From Chthoniobacterales bacterium (GTDB lineage Bacteria > Verrucomicrobiota > Verrucomicrobiia > Chthoniobacterales > UBA10450), in assembly GCA_025935755.1 (NCBI GenBank), contig JAICUQ010000014.1, positions 1-37,130 of the forward strand: 37,130 nt of DNA, given 5' to 3'. Below the pieces are notes generated by a model. That model was not told where the DNA came from. It made no database searches and worked only from the letters and a program-made list of their open reading frames with translations. This document shows positions 23,842 through 32,319 of the stretch, one piece after another. A program made the position numbers and the translations under genes. Numbering within the stretch: position 1 is the first letter of the stretch; each line of letters begins with the position of its first letter.

Positions 23842-24531
23842 ATGTGGCGAGTGTGGGTAGGGCTTTTGCTTTTAACAGCGCCCGTCCGGGCGGAGGCGAA
23901 CGCCACGGCGTACGAAGCATTGCGTGTCGTTGGCAGCGAACTCGGTGGCGAGGCGTTGCATCAAATCGTGTCCATTCACGGCACGAGCGGCGATCCGCAG
24001 CCGGAGAAATGGAAAATTGTTGTGGAAGATCCACAGGGCGGCGTGCGCGAGCTGGAAATCGCTGATGGCAAAATCGATTCTGACAACGACGGAGGTCGCG
24101 GCGTAGCGGGTTCGGCTGAAGGAGCGACGATCGATCTTTCGCAGTTAAACCTGGATTCCAGCGGCGCCTACGCAGTCGCGAGTCACACCGCTGACGCATC
24201 GCACACCAGTTTTGCAACAGCGGATTACATATTACGCACAGACGATCGCGGCGAACCGATGTGGATCGTGACTCTTCGAAACAACGCGTCGCGTCCCGTC
24301 GGCACAATTTATATCGGCGGAACGCGAGGTACCGTGATGCGAACGCAGGGCATGTTTGCCGGGGCAACCATGGAGGACGTGGAAGGCGATTACGATCAGG
24401 AAGAAGGACCCGGTGTTTTCAGGAGCGCAAAACGATCCCTCAAGCACGGGTTCAACAGAGCACAAGAGGAAGCCCGGGGAATGTTCGACAAAGTGAAGCG
24501 CTCATTTTCGGATTTCATCAACAGGGAGTAG
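23842..24531 (+). CDS. Exported protein of unknown function
   Basis: 229 residues from ATG 23842, chosen because it gives a clean signal peptide (MWRVWVGLLLLTAPVRAEA); the longer start at 23782 adds a basic, unstructured 20 residues. No ribosome site decides. The mature part contains a PepSY-like opening (EALRVVGSELGGEALHQIV, EKWKIVVEDP), a central strand-rich block (GEPMWIVTLRNN, VGTIYIGGTRGTVMRTQGM) and an acidic then basic C-terminal helix region (EDVEGDYDQEEGPG, SLKHGFNRAQEEARGMFDKV). I do not recognise the family with confidence. It is the first gene of a plus-strand run but is 175 bp from the next gene. Confidence 0.65.
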   Translation: MWRVWVGLLLLTAPVRAEANATAYEALRVVGSELGGEALHQIVSIHGTSGDPQPEKWKIVVEDPQGGVRELEIADGKIDSDNDGGRGVAGSAEGATIDLSQLNLDSSGAYAVASHTADASHTSFATADYILRTDDRGEPMWIVTLRNNASRPVGTIYIGGTRGTVMRTQGMFAGATMEDVEGDYDQEEGPGVFRSAKRSLKHGFNRAQEEARGMFDKVKRSFSDFINRE

Positions 24532-24706
24532 GCGTAGCCTGCGGTTTAAGCGTTCCAGCATTGAAGGGTTGAAGCGCGGAGCGGTGCGATACCCTGCCAG
24601 TGCTTTCTCCAGAGATTTCTTTGGCCCTCCTCAAAATCAAGAGTTTGTTAAAGCTTGATTTGGCAACCCGCTTCATCGCTTTAACGCTTCAACGAATTAC
24701 GAACAA

Positions 24707-25654
24707 ATGAATGATACTTCTGAGTATTGGCCCTCGTTACCTTTCGGAGAATGGACGGATACGGCTGAGACATTACACATGTGGACGCAGATCGTCGGCA
24801 AGATTCGCCTGACACTCACTCCGTGGGTAAACCACTCCTGGCATGTAACCCTCTATGTCACTTCGCGCGGCCTAACGACCTCACCGATCCCGCACGGCGT
24901 GCGCACGTTCGAGATTACTTTTGATTTCATTGATCACCAGCTGCGTATCGACACGAGCGATGGCGAGCGGCGATCCATCGACTTGAAACCGCGGTCCGTT
25001 GCCGATTTTTACCGGGTTGTGATGAAGACGCTCGACGAGCTTCATCTGGCCGTGTCGATTAATAAAATGCCTAACGAAATTCCGGAACCGATTCCGTTTG
25101 ACGAAGATGAAGAGCACCGCTCTTATGATCGGGAATACGCCAACCGCTTCTGGCGCGTTCTGGTACAAAGCGACCGAGTGTTCAAGGAGTTTCGGTCGCG
25201 TTTTTGTGGCAAATGCAGTCCGGTCCATTTCTTCTGGGGTAGCTTCGACCTGGCGGTGACGCGGTTTTCGGGGCGTCCGGCCCCCCCGCACCCTGGCGGG
25301 ATCCCGCATCTGCCAGATGCAATTACCCGGGAGGCCTACTCTCAGGAGGTGAGTAGTCTCGGCTTTTGGCCCGGCAACGCGGTCGCGCCGACGCCGATTT
25401 TTTATTCGTACGCATATCCCGAACCGCCGGGATTTCCAGAAGCGAAGGTTCAGCCGGCAGCAGCTTTCTACGAACCGAAATTTCGGGAGTTCATGTTGCC
25501 CTACGAGAATGTGCGCACTGCTGAAAAGCCGGATGAAGTCCTGCTTGAATTCGCGCAGAGCACGTATGATGCAGCCTCGACACTCGGAAAATGGGATCGC
25601 GCTGCCTTGGAGGAAGTTAAACCCTCCTTGCATTCTACCCACCTGCACCCGTAG
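24707..25654 (+). CDS. DUF5996 family protein
   Basis: 315 residues, cytoplasmic, no signal peptide. The opening WPSLPFGEWTDTAETLHMWT, then QIVGKIRLTLTPWVNHSWHV and RFWRVLVQSDRVFKEFRSRF with the HFFWGSFDLAVTRFSGRPAP block, is the diagnostic order of DUF5996. The family is broadly spread in bacteria, with no known biochemical activity. Several conserved Trp and His residues (HxFWGSFD) are kept here. The AraC regulator begins 10 nt after its stop, so the two are very probably one transcript and the regulator may respond to something linked with this protein. Upstream lies an AT-poor tract with repeated GCTTCAAC words. Confidence 0.92.
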   Translation: MNDTSEYWPSLPFGEWTDTAETLHMWTQIVGKIRLTLTPWVNHSWHVTLYVTSRGLTTSPIPHGVRTFEITFDFIDHQLRIDTSDGERRSIDLKPRSVADFYRVVMKTLDELHLAVSINKMPNEIPEPIPFDEDEEHRSYDREYANRFWRVLVQSDRVFKEFRSRFCGKCSPVHFFWGSFDLAVTRFSGRPAPPHPGGIPHLPDAITREAYSQEVSSLGFWPGNAVAPTPIFYSYAYPEPPGFPEAKVQPAAAFYEPKFREFMLPYENVRTAEKPDEVLLEFAQSTYDAASTLGKWDRAALEEVKPSLHSTHLHP

Positions 25655-25664
25655 TTTACGCACG

Positions 25665-26600
25665 ATGAATCCCGGTTGCGCGGCGGAACAAGCTGCATGG
25701 CGCGAACTGAAAGATGGGTGGCGTCCCTTGTACGGCGACGTCGATAAGATAGGTGTCGCGATCGAGTGGCACGATTTTCGTATCGAGCATGTGTTTAACT
25801 GGGGACGTACGTTTCATCCGAATAGTCTGGAATTTTGTTTGAATCTCAGCGGACATGGAGCCGTCGGGGCCGGCGGCACACGGAGCGACTATCTGCCTGG
25901 CAATTGCGGTTATTACGCGGTTACCGATGTGCCACTGCCTGCGTCACGGCGGGCGCACGATCATCATCAGTTTGTGACGCTGGAATTTTCACGCCAGCAT
26001 TTGCGCAACCAGCTTGCGCAGAACGAAGGCGACCTCGAACCGGAGATTCGCCGCATTCTTTTCGGCAAAAAGGATGAGAACGTTGTCGTGCCGCCGCGTC
26101 CAATGACAATGCAACAGCGGAACGTCGTCGCCAGCCTGACGGAGCCGCCGGTCACCAAAGCTGCGCAGGTTCTCTGGTATCAAGGGAAGGCGCTGGAGCT
26201 TATGGCACAGTTTTTCTTTGCCGCGAAGGATCCCGAGTTTTTCTGCATGCGCCAGAAGCGCCTGGCGCGCGAACGAGTCGATCGGGTGAAAGACATTCTC
26301 ACACGGGATTTGGCGAATCCGCCGACGCTGGAAATGTTGGGGCAAGAGGTCGGCTGCAGCCCATTTTATCTAAGTCGAATTTTCTCGCGTGAAGTCGGTC
26401 ACACCATTCCGCAATACCTGCGAAATATCCGAATGGAACGGGCCGCCGAGTTGTTGCGCACTGGCCGTTATAACGTCACTGAAGCAGCGACAGAAGTAGG
26501 CTATTCGAGCCTGAGTCATTTCAGCAAAGCATTTTGCGAAACCATTGGCTGCTGCCCGGTGCTGTATCCCGTAGCCAAGAACGTTCTTCTCGACCGTTGA
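25665..26600 (+). CDS. AraC-family transcriptional regulator
   Basis: 311 residues from ATG 25665; an open frame continues upstream to 25509 but would run through the DUF5996 coding region. The N-terminal part (residues ~15-150) looks like a small-ligand cupin-type sensor ([54 protein letters not shown]). The C-terminal ~100 residues are the double helix-turn-helix of AraC/Xyl[41 protein letters not shown], and [20 protein letters not shown]. The second recognition helix and the following [12 protein letters not shown] motif fit the family closely. It sits 10 nt after the DUF5996 stop and likely regulates its own operon. Ligand unknown. Confidence 0.93.
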   Translation: MNPGCAAEQAAWRELKDGWRPLYGDVDKIGVAIEWHDFRIEHVFNWGRTFHPNSLEFCLNLSGHGAVGAGGTRSDYLPGNCGYYAVTDVPLPASRRAHDHHQFVTLEFSRQHLRNQLAQNEGDLEPEIRRILFGKKDENVVVPPRPMTMQQRNVVASLTEPPVTKAAQVLWYQGKALELMAQFFFAAKDPEFFCMRQKRLARERVDRVKDILTRDLANPPTLEMLGQEVGCSPFYLSRIFSREVGHTIPQYLRNIRMERAAELLRTGRYNVTEAATEVGYSSLSHFSKAFCETIGCCPVLYPVAKNVLLDR

Positions 26601-26614
26601 AGCTGCGCTACACG

Positions 26615-26706
26615 GTCATCCTAAGCGCAGCGAAACGGAGTCGAAGGACCCCGTGGCACTGCACAAGTTCATTTCAACGGGATTCCTCGACTTCGCTCGG
26701 AATGAC
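26615..26706. repeat. Inverted-repeat element upstream of purH (family A)
   Basis: Left arm from GTCATCCTAAGCG (26615) and right arm ending GCTCGGAATGAC (26706) are imperfect inverse copies. The right arm's reverse complement is GTCATTCCGAGCGAAGTCGA, continuing to GGAATCCC. A related arm is at 32382-32410. The core AGCGAAGTCGAGG looks like a dispersed palindromic repeat typical of soil-bacterial genomes. It lies between the AraC stop and the purH start, so it may act on purH transcription or the AraC 3' end. Confidence 0.7.
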
Positions 26707-26724
26707 GTAAAATTCCGTTTTCTA

Positions 26725-28248
26725 ATGAAAATTCGTCGCGCTCTCATCTCTGTGTCTGACAAGATTGGCGTCGCTGAGTTTGCTCGGGCGCTGGAAAGTC
26801 AGGGCGTGGACATTATTTCCACCGGCGGAACAGCGGTCCTGCTGAAAAAAGAGAAAATTCCCGTCCGCGAAATCTCGAGTTTCACGGCGTTTCCTGAAGT
26901 GCTCGAAGGTCGTGTGAAAACTTTGCATCCTCGCGTGCACGGCGGCCTTCTGTACAAACGTGGGAACGCCAAACACGAAGCAGAAGCGCGTGAATGCGGT
27001 TTTGATCCGATCGACCTCGTAGCGGTGAATCTGTATCCTTTCGAAGCCGTCGTTGCGAAGCACGGCGTAACTCTCGCAGAAGCGATTGAGAATATCGACA
27101 TTGGCGGTCCGTCGATGATTCGAAGCGCCGCCAAGAATTATGAGTCGGTCACCGTGATTGTTGACCCCGCAGATTACCCGGTGGTGCTCGAGAACATGGG
27201 TAAGCACGACGGGGAAACAACGCTGAAACTGCGGGAACGCCTGGCGATCAAAGCCTTCAACAGGACTGCGGAATATGATCGCGTCATCGCTAATTTTCTG
27301 AACAAACAGCAGAAGACCGATGCGTCTTTCACGCTTTCGCTTCCATTAGCAATGCGGTTGCGTTATGGAGAAAATCCGCACCAGCAAGCTGCACTGTATG
27401 GCGATTTCGAAAAATGTTTCGAGAAACTTCAGGGCAAGGAGCTTTCGTTTAACAACATCCTCGATATCAGCGCAGCGACGAATTTGATCGCGGAATTTGA
27501 GCAGCCGACTGTCGCGATCCTGAAGCATACGAATCCGTGTGGCGTGGGATCCGATGCGGACCTACGCAAGGCGTGGGAGAAAGCGTTCGCGACCGACAAG
27601 CAGGCTCCATTTGGTGGGATCATCGTGTGCAATCGTCCTCTCACTGAGTCGTTGGCAAAAGTCATCAGTGAGATCTTCAGCGAAGTGATCATCGCGCCTG
27701 ATTTTGAGATCGAAGCTCGCGCCGTTCTGCAGAAGAAAAAAAATCTGCGGTTGATTCGGCTGTTAACACCGCCCAGAGAAGCGAGATCAACAACAGATCT
27801 GCGCTCAGTCTGCGGCGGTGTGCTCGTTCAAGACGCAGACGTTGATAGTGAGTTGACGACAAATGTCGTGACCAGGCGCAAGCCCACCAAGGCGGAATTG
27901 AACGCGATGTTGTTTGGGTGGCGCGTGGTCAAACACGTGAAATCCAATGCCATCGTGTACACCAAGGCCGATCGGACATTGGGCATTGGCGCCGGCCAGA
28001 TGTCGCGAGTCGATGCATCCCGCATCGCCGTTTGGAAAGCGAACGAAGCCGGGCTTTCACTCAAAGGTAGCGCGGTCGCGAGCGACGCTTTTTTCCCGTT
28101 CCCGGACGGGCTAACCGCTGCCGCCGACGCTGGCGCAACCTGCGCGATTCAGCCGGGTGGTTCGGTGCGCGATGAAGAAGTGATCGCCGCCGCTAATGAC
28201 CGAAAGATGGCGATGATCTTCACCGGCGCTCGGCACTTTCGGCACTAG
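26725..28248 (+). CDS. purH: Bifunctional AICAR transformylase / IMP cyclohydrolase
   Basis: 507 residues from ATG 26725; the longer frame from 26653 would start inside the inverted repeat. PurH carries out the last two steps of de novo IMP synthesis (formyl transfer to AICAR, then ring closure). The N-terminal MGS-like cyclohydrolase domain reads [30 protein letters not shown] and [13 protein letters not shown]. The transformylase has [16 protein letters not shown] (about 211-226), [12 protein letters not shown] with catalytic Lys267/His268, and [11 protein letters not shown]. The conserved [17 protein letters not shown] and DAFFPFPDG motifs close it, ending GARHFRH. Full length and intact. 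No other pur gene is adjacent. Five hairpins follow the stop directly. Confidence 0.98.
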   Translation: MKIRRALISVSDKIGVAEFARALESQGVDIISTGGTAVLLKKEKIPVREISSFTAFPEVLEGRVKTLHPRVHGGLLYKRGNAKHEAEARECGFDPIDLVAVNLYPFEAVVAKHGVTLAEAIENIDIGGPSMIRSAAKNYESVTVIVDPADYPVVLENMGKHDGETTLKLRERLAIKAFNRTAEYDRVIANFLNKQQKTDASFTLSLPLAMRLRYGENPHQQAALYGDFEKCFEKLQGKELSFNNILDISAATNLIAEFEQPTVAILKHTNPCGVGSDADLRKAWEKAFATDKQAPFGGIIVCNRPLTESLAKVISEIFSEVIIAPDFEIEARAVLQKKKNLRLIRLLTPPREARSTTDLRSVCGGVLVQDADVDSELTTNVVTRRKPTKAELNAMLFGWRVVKHVKSNAIVYTKADRTLGIGAGQMSRVDASRIAVWKANEAGLSLKGSAVASDAFFPFPDGLTAAADAGATCAIQPGGSVRDEEVIAAANDRKMAMIFTGARHFRH

Positions 28249-28395
28249 CCAGTGTTTTCACTGGTTTCATTAACACCCGGCTTTAGCCGGGTGCCACCGC
28301 GCACTTGAAACGCCAGCCGTTTCAACGGCTTCCTTTCTGGCAAAAAACCGTTAAACGGTTTCTCCACGCTGGGAGATTGCACAGGGCTGAAGCCC
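28249..28395. repeat. Cluster of five short hairpins after purH
   Basis: Five perfect small stems lie in a row, beginning on the first base after the purH stop: CCAGTG/CACTGG (28249-28264), CACCCGGCT/AGCCGGGTG (28274-28293), AGCCGTT/AACGGCT (28315-28330), AAACCGTT/AACGGTTT (28345-28361) and GGGCT/AGCCC (28384-28395). The outer parts also mirror each other, since TAACACCCGGCTTTAGCCGGG matches the complement of 28384-28403, so the whole may fold as one large structure. It may serve as a terminator complex or be a REP-like mobile palindrome. A T-run is absent. Confidence 0.8.
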
Positions 28396-28433
28396 GGTGT
28401 TAGTAAAAAAACCCTTATGCACTGCGAAAACCT

Positions 28434-29624
28434 ATGAATCGCTTGTCCCGATCTGTTCAAGCGCCGCGCGTTTTAAACATTGAAGACCTGCGGCACAGGG
28501 CGAAGCGGCGGCTTCCTCGTGTGGTGTTCGACTATATTGACGGCGGTGCTGAGGACGAATCGACGTTGCGGGCAAATTGTCGCGCATTCGAAGCGGTGAC
28601 ACTGCGGCCGCGCTGCGCGGTAGCAACACCGGCGTGCGATCTGCGCACCACGGTACTCGGCACTTCAGTTAGCATGCCGCTGATTCTCGCGCCGGTTGGC
28701 AGCTGTCGGCTCATGTTTCCGCACGGCGAAGAGGCAGCCGCTCACGCTGCCGGCGAAGCAGGAATCATCTGTACTCTTTCAACGCTTTCCGGATGTCGGC
28801 TCGAAGACGTCGCGACTGCATCGGGAGGAGCTGTCTGGTATCAACTTTATCTTGTTGGCGGCCGCGATTGTGCGCTGGCTGGTATCGACCGTGCCCGCAA
28901 AGCTGGATTTTCTGCGTTGGTGGTCACCATCGATACCCCGGTCGCAGGGTTCAGAGAACGCGATCTTCGCAACGGCGCGAAAGAACTGCTTACTGGAAAG
29001 CTTGGGCCGATGCTGCCATTTGCGAGTCAACTCCTTGTTAGGCCACGTTGGCTCGCGGCTTTCCTCGGGGACGGCGGACTGATGAGGTTCGAGAACGTCG
29101 TTATCCTTGGGAAGGGGCCGATGCTCTACGCCGATGTCACCGCAGCTCTTGAGCAATCGGTCGTTACCTGGGACGATCTTAAATGGATCCGCCAGGCGTG
29201 GAACGGGCCTATCGTGATCAAGGGCATTCACACCGCCGAGGACGCTCGCCGCGCAGTAGACACAGGCGCAGAAGCATTGGTCGTGTCCAATCATGGTGGG
29301 CGACAACTCGCCGGCGTTGCGCCGACTCTTCGCGTTCTGCCTGAAGTGGTATCCGCAGTGGGCGACCGGATCGAAGTGTTGCTGGATGGCGGCATCCGCC
29401 GTGGGAGCGATGTCGTTAAAGCTCTTTGTTTGGGAGCCCGGGCGGTAATGACGGGACGCGCTTACGCGTACGGACTTGGAGCGGCCGGTGGCCCGGGCGT
29501 TTCGCGAGCGATCGAGATATTGCACGCAGATCTCATGCGCACCCTCAAGCTGCTGGGCTGCCCGTCCATCGCAGACCTCGACCGAACTTACGTCGATGCC
29601 CCACGCGAGTGGTTTTCGAAATGA
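28434..29624 (+). CDS. FMN-dependent alpha-hydroxy-acid dehydrogenase/oxidase (LldD/glycolate oxidase family)
   Basis: 396 residues, TIM-barrel flavoenzyme oxidising L-lactate, glycolate or similar 2-hydroxy acids. N-terminal VVFDYIDGGAEDESTLRAN and the TIM-barrel strands follow the family. The catalytic aspartate strand TIDTPVAGFRERDLRNG (D167), the flavin lysine K263 in VIKGIHTAEDA and the active-site SNHGGRQ with His287 and Arg290 are present; the phosphate loop LLDGGIRRGSDVVKAL and GRAYAYGLGAAGGPGV close the barrel. One oddity is that the usual QLD after HGGR reads QLAG, an Ala for a widely conserved Asp, so substrate range may differ. It is preceded by the hairpin cluster. AGXT2-like aminotransferase elsewhere in the window could use glyoxylate made by such an enzyme; this is conjecture. 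Confidence 0.93.
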   Translation: MNRLSRSVQAPRVLNIEDLRHRAKRRLPRVVFDYIDGGAEDESTLRANCRAFEAVTLRPRCAVATPACDLRTTVLGTSVSMPLILAPVGSCRLMFPHGEEAAAHAAGEAGIICTLSTLSGCRLEDVATASGGAVWYQLYLVGGRDCALAGIDRARKAGFSALVVTIDTPVAGFRERDLRNGAKELLTGKLGPMLPFASQLLVRPRWLAAFLGDGGLMRFENVVILGKGPMLYADVTAALEQSVVTWDDLKWIRQAWNGPIVIKGIHTAEDARRAVDTGAEALVVSNHGGRQLAGVAPTLRVLPEVVSAVGDRIEVLLDGGIRRGSDVVKALCLGARAVMTGRAYAYGLGAAGGPGVSRAIEILHADLMRTLKLLGCPSIADLDRTYVDAPREWFSK

Positions 29625-29717
29625 CGGAGCAGTGGCGATGTGATCGCCACACCGTCATATCGGATTCATGCCTTCACGCCTTATGCTTCAACGCTCCAGC
29701 GCTCGAACGCAGCGTAG

Positions 29718-30236
29718 CTATACAGCAGCTCTGCGATACGATGCTGCCTGCACAAATATGCCGAGGATGGCCAGACCAATGAACACGAGTGTCGAACCGG
29801 TAGTCGGCAGCACAATAGCGCTTTGAATCAGGTACGCCCCGATAAATGAGGAGACAACGATCAGCGCCCAGCCAAACAGCGCCAGCAACAGAATCGCCCC
29901 GATCACACCTCCGACGACGAAGATAATGGTCGAGTACTGCGCATAGTGCACAAAAAACGAAGCAGCGATCGCGGTCGCGAGCTTTCCGCCAGCTAAGAAA
30001 CCGAGTACCGCGATCGCGACCTTCTGAAGAAAAAGCGCAAGCAACGCTCCAAGCAGGCCGAAGACTAAAGCGATGATCAGTGCCAGCAGTGATGACTGTT
30101 CGTTAACGAGCAGCGGCGCAATTTGAACGCCAACTGCAAATCCGGCTGCGGCCACACAGAGCCAAAACAACTTCCGACCGAAAAACAGAATCGCGATGCC
30201 GATGAGTACGCCTACGATCGTGACAGACGAATGCAT
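29718..30236 (-). CDS. DUF4203-like multi-span membrane protein
   Basis: 172 residues with about six hydrophobic segments, e.g. VTIVGVLIGIAILFFG, LFWLCVAAAGFAVGV, LLALIIALVFGLLGALLALF, AIAVLGFLAGGKLAT, YSTIIFVVGGVIGAILLLAL and LVFIGLAILGIF. The repeated glycine-rich spans and the GRKLFW entry are like TMEM198/DUF4203 membrane proteins. No catalytic residue stands out. No Shine-Dalgarno sequence precedes the ATG at 30236. It lies between the flavoenzyme (convergent) and the tRNA. Function unknown. Confidence 0.75.
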   Translation of the reverse strand: MHSSVTIVGVLIGIAILFFGRKLFWLCVAAAGFAVGVQIAPLLVNEQSSLLALIIALVFGLLGALLALFLQKVAIAVLGFLAGGKLATAIAASFFVHYAQYSTIIFVVGGVIGAILLLALFGWALIVVSSFIGAYLIQSAIVLPTTGSTLVFIGLAILGIFVQAASYRRAAV

Positions 30237-30334
30237 GGGGTAAACGTTCTCGACAATTACAGTGTAGACGCGTTTGTGCCAAACCTATACCGATCTGGTC
30301 CGGCAGATGGCCCACGCTAAAGCAGGAGGTAAAA

Positions 30335-30408
30335 TCGGGCTGGTGGGATTTGAACCCACGGCCTCCTGGTCCCGAACCAGGCGCTCTACCAAGCTGAGCC
30401 ACAGCCCG
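30335..30408 (-). tRNA. tRNA-Pro (anticodon CGG)
   Basis: The reverse strand folds into a complete cloverleaf. The acceptor stem CGGGCTG/CAGCCCG is perfect, the D arm is GCTC-AGCTTGGTA-GAGC, and the anticodon stem CCTGG/CCAGG holds loop TTCGGGA. The variable region has five bases, and the T arm is GTGGG-TTCAAAT-CCCAC. The anticodon is CGG with G37, as in proline tRNA. The discriminator is A, and no CCA is encoded. An open frame that crosses it on the plus strand is not used as its start lies inside the tRNA region. Confidence 0.97.
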
Positions 30409-30582
30409 CAAAAACCGGACTTCTCCGGCGGACGCGGTTCTTACTTCGCGTATTTTAATCCAAATCGCAAGAAGCGAACTCCAAGGAGTGACGGCTTCCC
30501 ACCGATCATTTCAACCCGATGCTGCGCACGTTGCTATTCTTGGATTATCTTGCGAAGTCATGTCGCGCCGCTACGCTCGGCT

Positions 30583-31266
30583 GTGGTTGATCAGACGGAT
30601 GCCGCTGATAGCGGTTCATCTCATTTGAATCAGGTTCTGGAGTTGCTTCGGACACTAATGGAATACCGCAGCGCTGACGTACGTCATCGATTAGAAGAGG
30701 TCGGGCGGGAATCGTCGATGTTGCATGTGGACGTTTTACTTTTGATCTATCATTTCGCGCGCTTCAGCCCCGGTAATGTCCTCGAGGTCGGTCCCTACGT
30801 TGGCGGATCCACCATCGCAGCGGCCCTGGGCGCGCGTGAGTCGGACACACAGAAGAAAATCATCACGGTTGAAGCTGGAGGCAGTTTGAAGCATTTCCGC
30901 CTGTCGAGCAGGAACATTATCAAGGATTTGAAAAAGAACCTCACGCGATTTGGGGTCGCGCACGACGTGACTTTGATTCACGGCCGGTCTTCTGAAGACG
31001 CGATTAAGGCCGAGATTCATAAGCGGTTGGCCAGTCGCGAGGTCGGTTTGCTTATTTTTGACGCGGATAATAATGTGCGCCGGGATTTGGATGCTTACGG
31101 TGACCTGCTTCGCGTTGGCTGCTGGCTGGTGATCGACGATTACTTTGGGCCAGCCAAAGCGGCGCCGCTGCGGGCGCAGATCGACGGGTTGGTGAGTGAC
31201 GGCCCGCTGGTGCCGTTTGGTTACTATGGATGGGGCACCTGGGTCGGGCGATGGCAACGGAAATAA
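30583..31266 (+). CDS. Class I SAM-dependent methyltransferase (Methyltransf_24-like)
   Basis: About 228 residues from a GTG at 30583; ATG 30658 is the alternative (203 residues) and loses little of the fold. The SAM-binding motif I is NVLEVGPYVGGSTIAAALGA, with motif II KIITVEAGG in the usual spacing, then LIHGRSSEDAI, LLIFDADNNVRRDLDAYGDL and WLVIDDYFG. The D-A-D and DDYFG pattern is that of the Methyltransf_24 (cephalosporin hydroxylase/macrocin-type) group. The substrate is unknown. The open frame continues upstream through the tRNA, which should not be translated. It precedes rpoZ on the same strand by about 225 bp. Confidence 0.82.
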   Translation: MVDQTDAADSGSSHLNQVLELLRTLMEYRSADVRHRLEEVGRESSMLHVDVLLLIYHFARFSPGNVLEVGPYVGGSTIAAALGARESDTQKKIITVEAGGSLKHFRLSSRNIIKDLKKNLTRFGVAHDVTLIHGRSSEDAIKAEIHKRLASREVGLLIFDADNNVRRDLDAYGDLLRVGCWLVIDDYFGPAKAAPLRAQIDGLVSDGPLVPFGYYGWGTWVGRWQRK

Positions 31267-31492
31267 CTTCGGCTCCCGCACAGCAGCAGGTCCGGTCCCG
31301 CCCCGAGGCTCGAAATTACTTTGTGTTCTTTCGGACAAAAAGCGTTGACAACGAGCCGCTTCATCTGGAAAGTCAACACTCATTTTTACCATGCTCGCAC
31401 CGCAACTTGTTACATCCGCGCTTCCAAGCAGCGGATCGACTATCCTTCAATTCCCGACGGAGGCGGTTCGCCGCGTTCATTCCTTGCGCCAT

Positions 31493-31708
31493 ATGACCAC
31501 TCAACTTCTTCAGGAAGCAGCACAGGTTATCCCCAATCAGCAACTTCTGATTAATGTTGTCTCCAAGCGTGTGCGTCAGCTTGGCCTAGGACACCGGCCT
31601 TTGGTAGAGACGACACCGCGGATGTCTTTAACAGATATTGCACTAAAGGAAATCATCGCCGGCAAATTGACTTACGAGTCGCTCGAAGGGTCCATAGACG
31701 GCGCTTAG
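31493..31708 (+). CDS. rpoZ: DNA-directed RNA polymerase omega subunit
   Basis: 71 residues from ATG 31493; an in-frame ATG at 31391 gives a 34-residue extension without homology. Omega binds the beta-prime C-terminus and helps RNA polymerase assemble. The matches are QLLINVVSKRVRQLGLGHRP at the first helices, and IALKEIIAGKLTYE near the C-terminus, which replaces the usual AxxEIAxGKI-like stretch. The short length is normal for the family. A TTGACA at 31345-31350 could be a -35 element, but the matching -10 is weak. The neighbours fit: smpB is next downstream after ~150 bp and a tRNA gene precedes. Confidence rests mainly on the omega motif pattern. Confidence 0.85.
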   Translation: MTTQLLQEAAQVIPNQQLLINVVSKRVRQLGLGHRPLVETTPRMSLTDIALKEIIAGKLTYESLEGSIDGA

Positions 31709-31734
31709 CCGCGCAACCGGTTCGAGTTTGTTAT

Positions 31735-31757
31735 GGCGTCTGACACAGGCGCCCTAC
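31735..31757. repeat. Dispersed hairpin repeat (family B), copy 1
   Basis: GGCGTCTGACACAGGCGCCCTAC; compare 34343-34365. The two agree at most positions, and the second forms GGCGTC/GACGCC. This copy is 27 bp after the rpoZ stop. Confidence 0.65.
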
Positions 31758-31857
31758 GATTTTGCTTGAGGCGTCGCTGACCCGGCGCTCGAATCTGCGC
31801 TGACGACGGCCGACACTACAAGGAGCGACAACTTCTGATACAGGATCCCTTGGCAAC

Positions 31858-32319
31858 ATGGCAACCGAGTCCGTAATCAATCGCAAGGCGCTGCGGGATT
31901 ATCACATCGTCGATCGATACGAAGCGGGCATCGAGTTGAAGGGCAGCGAGGTGAAATCGATCCGCGCGGGCAAAGCCAATATCAGCGACGCATTCGCCCG
32001 AATCGAGAACGGGGAAGCATTTCTTTACAATGCCGATATCCAGCCTTATGAGCGCGCCAGTCACGAAATTCCCACCGCCAAGCGTGTCCGTAAATTGTTG
32101 CTCCATCGCCAGGAGATTGACAGGCTTTACGGCGAAGCGCAGGTCAAAGGTCGCGCGTTGATCGTGTTAAAGTTGTATTGGAAAAATGGGAAGGTGAAAG
32201 CCGAAGTCGGCGTGGGCGTAGGGAAAGTTGCGGGGGATAAGCGTGCCGATTTGAAGAAACGCGCTGTTGATCGCGAGACTGCGCGTGAAGTTGCGCGTTT
32301 CAATCGCAAACACGCGTGA
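31858..32319 (+). CDS. smpB: SsrA-binding protein SmpB
   Basis: 153 residues. SmpB binds tmRNA and carries it to stalled ribosomes for trans-translation. The OB-barrel is clear: ALRDYHIVDRYEAGIELKG, SEVKSIRAGKANISDAFARI, AFLYNADIQPYERAS. Then LLLHRQEIDRLYGEAQVKGR and the C-terminal tail KRADLKKRAVDRETAREVAR, which in the ribosome forms the helix filling the mRNA channel. One deviation is a glycine/valine-rich VGVGVGKVAGDKR where most SmpB have G-x-AKGKKLHDKR, so the usual lysine-rich loop is altered. AGGAT lies about 12 nt before the ATG. The ssrA gene itself was not found in the window. Confidence 0.96.
   Translation: MATESVINRKALRDYHIVDRYEAGIELKGSEVKSIRAGKANISDAFARIENGEAFLYNADIQPYERASHEIPTAKRVRKLLLHRQEIDRLYGEAQVKGRALIVLKLYWKNGKVKAEVGVGVGKVAGDKRADLKKRAVDRETAREVARFNRKHA

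Noticed and set aside
24881-25663. 260-residue minus-strand frame opposite the DUF5996 gene
   Set aside because: It is antisense to a recognised family and has no motif of its own.
28779-29525. 248-residue minus-strand frame opposite the flavoenzyme
   Set aside because: It is antisense to an intact enzyme with all catalytic motifs; no family signature.
30274-30582. Upstream extension of the methyltransferase frame
   Set aside because: It covers the tRNA-Pro gene on the opposite strand and has no domain content, so a later start is used.
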